Below are positions 58,637 to 64,000 of a DNA stretch of 64,000 bases, piece by piece. The notes under the pieces are model-generated. The model ran no database searches and was not told the origin of the DNA. It saw nothing but the letters and a program-made list of their open reading frames with translations. The DNA lies in NCBI GenBank assembly GCA_028386065.3, contig JAKUCV010002319.1, forward strand, positions 1 through 64,000, read 5' to 3'. Both the position numbers and the translations under genes were made by a program. The first letter of the stretch is position 1. Every line of letters starts with the position of its first letter. This DNA comes from Turnera subulata (taxonomy: Eukaryota > Streptophyta > Magnoliopsida > Malpighiales > Passifloraceae).

Positions 58637-60051
58637 CCCGGTTCTTTTGACCCCTAAGCTACGCTAGGTCGATGGCCGTGCCAGGTTTAACAACCTTGGT
58701 TGCTACTCCTTCTGTCGCATGCCTTATGCCGCCACTATATTGCAAAAGGGAGTTGTGATCCAGCTTGGCTTGTTTGAGTTCATTCCCGCCACCTCTTTCC
58801 TTGACCCCGTCCGTTAATCCTTTAAGAAACTGGGAGTCAACCAACAACACTTAATTCTTTGTGGTAAGTTTAGTTTTGCATGGTCTTTCCTTCTTAAAGT
58901 TCTAAAATCCAAGGATATATGAGAGTAAAATTGGAAGAGGGAAGCAAGCAACAAATATGAGAATAGGGATTTGATTTGGGAATTCTTTATGGCTAATTAG
59001 CATTTAGAACAAAGATAGGTAATAGTTCGGTCTCGATTTTCCCTTTAATTTTGGTGATTCAGAGTTTAGAATTTAAGTTTTTATAAACTCGTTTTTAATA
59101 ATCATGGTTAATTTGTTCTATTGTTTGCACAAATGAAGAAAATATATTATATATTAGTTGACTCGCTAAATAAAACATTTAACTCGTTATTATTGTAAAC
59201 ATCTAACCCCATTCCAAAGAAATTCCATAAAACCCTAACCAACCATTTTACTTATATACATCGTACCACAAGCCAAGCCAATTGCATCGCATAACATTGA
59301 TTAAAATTTGCATCACAAAGCATTTTGTTTAAAATTGATATAAAATCTAATACTAAAACTAACAAATTACGGGACACGAACGAAAATATAACAAATACAA
59401 AGGAACTTAATGCTAATGATAGCTTTGGTCAAGAAATTGACCCTTGCATATGATCTATTGTATGTCTACCGCTCCAAACTGGAGCATGCAGGTATATATC
59501 AAAAGGCAAAAAACATTAGTAACGTGCGGAGTTTGTGAGAAACAACATACATTTATCATTTGAAGTATAAAGTGAAAATTATCAAAGGCAAAATGCAGAC
59601 ACTGAAAATGAATTCAAGATCTCACACAATAATTCCGTTGGAAAGCGAAAGATGTTATCAACCTCGACTTCTCTGACCCCAGAGAGCGATTTCTTCGTTC
59701 AGTCACCCAAAATATCCATAAGGAGATGTAATGCGGTTTTTCAACTGCCACACATTATTGCTTTAGAAAGAGTAAAGTCCATAAGGATTCAACCTGAAAA
59801 TTAAAAAAATTGCATTTTCCTATTCTTTATGCACATGTTCAGCCAAAATATGCAGATACAGTTTTGAAATCCACCAAAAGTTTAGAAATTTGAAGCAGCA
59901 GAAGTTGATCACAGTTTCCAGGTCAAGAGAATTACATCCAGACAAGCAATTGACAAGATCTCGCATCCCAATCTATATCAGCACAGGTTTTAAGGAATAG
60001 AAAGTACTGCCAACAAAGATCTAGGCATCCTCACAATTAAACTGAAGATAC
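58637..60051. other. Intergenic
   Basis: No supported gene. A 63-codon ORF (58659-58850, minus) has no family features. Confidence 0.4.
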
Positions 60052-60490
60052 TTCTCAAAATATATAGTATACCTCATCATCAATATCATTCAAAAAATCC
60101 TGTTGCCTCCAAGAATATTCTCCTGTTGTCCTCTCTTCAGGGGTGAGCCACAAGAAACTATTTTGTATTTTAGACCTATTGCAGAAAACACCATTTGACA
60201 TGCAGAGCAGCATGGAGGGAATTCCCCCTAATAGATAACTGCATTTCAAGTCAAAACAGCGATGACATATAACAACGAATTGGATATATTAGTCGAAGAA
60301 TGGAAAGGACATAAATGGAACATACCACGAGGTCTATTTCTATTACTCGCAAACGCATGCAAGAGCAGCTGCACCAGGAGATCTATCATCCTCTGAAAGA
60401 TTTCTAGACTCTACACAAATTCTGTACAAGAAAAATGCTCCCCCACTGCCACCAATGATAGTCTCATTTTCCATTGCAAAATCTGAATTT
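60052..60490 (-). pseudogene. Unidentified gene segment
   Basis: Minus-strand sequence with exon-like stretches. One reads FAMENETIIGG then FFLYRICVESRNLSEDD and ends ALACVCE-stop. A second (60068-60240) reads GGIPSMLLCMSNGVFCNRSK then FLWLTPEERTTGEYSWRQQD. A GTATG donor near 60325 and a GCAG acceptor near 60243 could join an alternative frame. A partial copy sits at 10806-11235, so this is either a real gene's 3' region or part of a repeat. I do not recognise the protein. Confidence 0.4.
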
Positions 60491-61174
60491 CGAACATTTT
60501 ATGGCCATCAATCAACTAGCCTTCTTCACAGCAGTTCCTGCACAAACAGTTTCCACATAGGCAGTGAAACAAATAAGTCGAAAATTAGCAACTAACTAGA
60601 AGTATGTTGCTTAACATCATTTGTAAGCAACATTTAATACTAATATGTATGTGAATGGATGCCTGAGAGAGAGAGAGAAAAAAAAAGGAGTGTTTTATTG
60701 ACTAAAAACAACTCACCCAGCTTTTCAATTGTTGGTTTGGATCAAGCTCTTCATCCTAAAGCCACTATAAGTTGGCAAAAAGAAAAACAAATAATATCAT
60801 TATGGCCAACCTGTAAAAGACGAAAATTGTAGTGACCACAAGAAGCTCTTACATGGTCTTCTATGTTTGAAAAAATCAGTGGACTGGATATTACGTAGTG
60901 TGTCTAAAGTTTGTTAGCTCCACATATGTACTCAAAGAATATTATAAATGCTGACACATATATCAAAAATTATATTCTTAATAACTTTAAGAAGCTCTAT
61001 AAATATTCTCGAAGAAAAAAAAAAAATTAAGAAGGCTCAATCTTATTCCCAATTTCAACCCTACATCATAGAATAGGAAAAGCTTATATAAAGTGTATTA
61101 GAAAAAAGAAGCAAGAAGTTGCTATATCTCAACTAATTAATGGAAACAAGCAACGGTAACCAAATAACTTAGCA
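60491..61174. other. Intergenic
   Basis: AT-rich, with a short GA run near 60668-60690. Nothing else seen. Confidence 0.4.
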
Positions 61175-62486
61175 TCAATAATCTAAAACCAAATATTCGT
61201 CCTGCCGGAACCATTGTGGCCAGTATGGGTAACCCTTATCATCGCGTAGCATACTCTCTGAAGAGTCTTCGCGGTTGTGTATAATACCGCAATGAAAATG
61301 CAAAATTTCTAGAGAGCCTTTTTCAATCGGTTGATCAAAATCCAAAGTTGGTGGAGGCAGAGAGGGAGAGCTTCTGAGGAAGTAAGTCATCACTTTCGCT
61401 AGGATTGATGAGCCTTCTTCAGCATTCATTCTCAGTTTCAAAGTTCTCAGACGACTAAAAGGGCAAGGTCGGCAGTACAGTAGCTCATCCAGAAACATGG
61501 ATAAAACCTACAAGCAAATATATAGCAATTAAGTCTACGTAAGTCATATATATATTTCACTACAAATTAATATTGTTTGGTTACTATGTATTAGTTACCT
61601 GGATGACTGTAGATGACAGGGAGACAAATTTAGCGTTGTGGAGACCTTCCAGCAAATTGATCAGGCTAATATACACCTGGTTTGGCAGATGTTGATCAAT
61701 ATCCAAAGATGATGAAGATGATGCATCAACCTCAGCATATTCAAGTGATGGGAAGTCAACAAGAGGGAGATCGTGCAAGGAGTGTCTAAGAAGACTAAAA
61801 GATTTGAGATTTGGGGCTGAAATCTTGGTATTGGCTGCTCCAAACTTAGTACATTCAATGGTCAGCTTAGTAAGTTTGGGCCCTAGTTCTCTGATACAAC
61901 TACTGTTTTCATCGAATTGGCAACCCACAAGCCATAGCTCTTTCAGGTTGGGGCAACTGCAAGAGAGATAAGGAACCATATAGATCGGGCAGTTTACAAG
62001 AGCCATACCTGTTAGCGTGGGTGGTAGATACCCTTCCCGTGGCACAATAACAGACCGAAGGTGTAAGGTCTTCAAACAGCGGCGCACCGACAATCCGGGC
62101 GTCAGCTCGGGAGAATACCCTGGCTCTAAATTTAATACAAGGCAATCAACGTAGCGATCCATGGCAAAATCGATGATCTCGCGCAGACGAAGACCGTAGA
62201 CATCATCTGTAGAAGCCACGCGAAATTTGCCAATCTTGACAACATGTCGGTGATGGCTCATGAAGTGCTGGAAGTACCGATAAAAATTATCTATATAGGT
62301 GCCCTCAATGCACAGATCCTTAGTATCAAGGGAAGGGCGGAGTTTGATCCACTGCTTAGACACCGAGCAAGTGCGAAACTTGGTTATAGTGTCTAGACAG
62401 CCGAGGATTTTGAGGAAAACATCCTCAGGTAATTCGCTCAATCTGTCTGCCCCTCCTTCGTCTCCTACCCCTCGCTTCTTCCCCAT
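61175..62486 (-). CDS. F-box/LRR protein
   Basis: Two exons (minus), 61599-62486 and 61175-61507, joined in phase 0 across a GT-AG intron (VIQ|VLSM), giving about 406 aa. The F-box is at residues 15-50 (LSELPEDVFLKILGCLDTIT, then CSVSKQWIKL), which binds the SKP1 adaptor of an SCF ubiquitin ligase. It is followed by degenerate leucine-rich repeats of the plant F-box/LRR (FBD-like) kind: CLVLNLEP, RCLKTLHLRSV, CPNLKELWLVGCQF, GPKLTKLTIECTKF, APNLKSFSLLRHSL and FPSLEYAEV. The C-terminal exon has SRLRTLKLRMN and GSLEILHFHCG. The start follows the basic MGKKRG. I see no lesion, so it may be intact. Such genes form a large fast-evolving family whose substrates are mostly unknown. Confidence 0.85.
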
Positions 62487-62836
62487 CTATATCATATATT
62501 TTCCCTTTCGGCCTTTTAGTTGATACAAACCAATATGATTAGCGGCCGGTATGTGCGGCTAGCCTCCCTCCTGTAGATACAACTGAAATCCTAAACCCTA
62601 ACACTAATATATATCAGTATCTAGTAAATACCATATATAAAAGTACGCAGTCAGAAATTAAAAAAAAAAAATCGAGAAGAACCATAATTGAAATACAAAA
62701 ATATCCCAAAATACCAACCTCCTCTTAAAAGAGTCATAAACCTTATTGGATTACAACTCCAACTAGCTATAATTTTTTTAGGTCGGCCTACACTACTAAA
62801 CTATTATCTATCTATCTATATCTATATCTATCTATA
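62487..62836. repeat. Intergenic ending in (TCTA)n microsatellite
   Basis: Upstream region of the F-box/LRR gene. From about 62806 to 62842 a TCTA/TATC microsatellite runs into the Helitron start. Confidence 0.6.
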
Positions 62837-64000
62837 TCTATACTATATATAAAAGCACGAAGATGGCAAAAAAGGCAAAATTATAAAAATACCCCTATTC
62901 TTCATTAAGTGTTTATTGTTATAGGGTTTTTCTATCTTATGTCGTAGGGGCACATGATAAGTCACCAAATAAGGAAATAAATTCTCACAATCAATGAGTA
63001 TTATTTCTGTGGTAACTGAAATAACCCTTCCATAAACAGTGATTGTGTTGTGTAATTAATTCAATATACGATACTGAAAGGTTATTTCAGTCACCACGGG
63101 AATGATACTCATTAATTTTGAGAATTTATTTTCTTATTTAGTGCTTATCATGTGCTCCTAGGGCATAAGATAGAAAAACCTATTATTATATTATAAGTAA
63201 TTAACAAACCATTAAATTTTTTTTCATTAAGATTTTCTTTTATTAAAATTTTTTTTATTATTTTTAAATCCTAATTTAACTTTTCCCTATCTCTCACCTC
63301 CGCAACTAAGGAGTGTTCCATCAAATTCTTCCCTCCAATTTTTCTTTGGAAATAATTCCTCTTTTGTCAGGAACAAATACTAATTCAACAACTTTTTTAG
63401 ATAGTTCTCCTTTTTTTTAAGAACAAATATACTGATTTGATCAACTGAAGGTATGCGTTGATATCTTAGTTTATTTAATATTTTTTTACCCCTATTCTTC
63501 ATTAGGTGTTTATTATTAAATTATAATTATAAGTAATTAACAAACCATTAAATTTTCTTTCATTAAAATTTTCCTTTATTGTTTTTAAATCCTAATTTAA
63601 CTATTCCCTATCCCTCACCTAATTCTCAACTAAGGAGTGTTCTATCAAATTCTTCTCTCCAATTCTTTTTTGGAAGTAATTCTTCTTTTATCAAGAACAA
63701 ATACTAATTCAACAACTTTTTTTAGTTAGTTCTCCTCTTTTTAAGAACAAATATATTGATTTGATCAACTGAAGGTATGCATTGATATCTTAGTTTATAT
63801 AATATTTTTTTACCCCTATTCTTCATTAGGTGTTTATTATTATATTCTATTTGTATACTATACTCTCACAGAAGTCTTATCAGAATATAGGAATAAGCTC
63901 ATTAATGTTAGCCTAAACATGTGTTAAGCACTTAATTAAGTAATTAATTAAGACTAATCTTGTTTAGTATATTTCTGATGATTATCAATGGCTACATTAT
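62837..64000 (+). mobile_element. Helitron 5' end, runs past window
   Basis: Starts TCTATACTATATATAAAAGC after an A, closely matching the 5' end of the Helitron at 21433-22800 (TCTATATTTTATATAAAAGC, both continuing cacgaag). Inside, a unit of about 320 bp with ACCCCTATTCTTCATTA(A/G)GTGT recurs at about 62890, 63488 and 63812, and AACTAAGGAGTGTTC(C/T)ATCAAATTCTT occurs in two copies. The 3' end is not in the window. Confidence 0.7.

Overview
This is a nuclear segment of a flowering-plant genome, probably a eudicot. It has spliced genes with AT-rich introns and plant-type MORC, F-box and tropinone-reductase-like genes, set in dense plant transposable elements: hAT, Helitron, L1-type LINE, Ty1/copia, Ty3/gypsy LTRs and hAT-type MITEs. 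I cannot name the species. One assembly gap of 752 N (44442-45193) lies inside a copia element.

Layout. 1-2289: a Ty3/gypsy polyprotein tail (minus strand) and unassigned sequence. 2290-7193: an apparently intact autonomous hAT transposon with an 8-bp target-site duplication (TSD), inserted 39 bp past the stop codon of a 5'-truncated tropinone-reductase-like SDR gene (7240-8238, minus). 9265-10805: partial gypsy-type LTR (minus), then a partial copy of gene sequence that recurs at 60052-60490. 14863-20880: degenerate L1-type LINE (minus). 21433-22800: complete non-autonomous Helitron (minus). 22969-23758: LINE 3' fragment (plus). 23933-35579: a broken F-box/FIST gene (FBXO22-like, minus) holding an 8.8-kb non-autonomous LTR retrotransposon (24667-33480) in one intron and a 582-bp hAT MITE in its F-box exon. 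35812-48627: a MORC GHKL-ATPase gene (minus) with a rearranged copia retrotransposon between exons 7 and 8. 49216-49788: a second copy of the same MITE. 51641-53770: a DNA transposon with long terminal inverted repeats. 54968-57713: solo gypsy-type LTR with TSD. 57886-58628: another hAT MITE with TSD. About 60052-60490: part of an unidentified gene. 61175-62486: two-exon F-box/LRR gene (minus). From 62837: the 5' end of a Helitron that runs off the window.

Most unusual points. (1) The 8.8-kb LTR element has no gag or pol. Its internal region carries two antisense ORFs, each with its own TATA box; one fuses an unknown N-terminal half to a piece of LINE endonuclease. (2) The copia leader holds 15 copies of the 12-bp palindrome AACATCGATGTT, mostly in pairs. 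(3) The MORC gene keeps an open, correctly phased frame across 14 of its 15 exons, yet the catalytic N-box Asn is Ile and the G2 loop is one residue short; its first exon is also tandemly duplicated with its start codon. (4) Target-site duplications are exact for the hAT element, three MITEs, the LTR element and the solo LTR, so their boundaries are known to the base.

The genes do not form a shared pathway. The window is a record of nested insertions into a few ordinary plant genes, at least two of them now broken.
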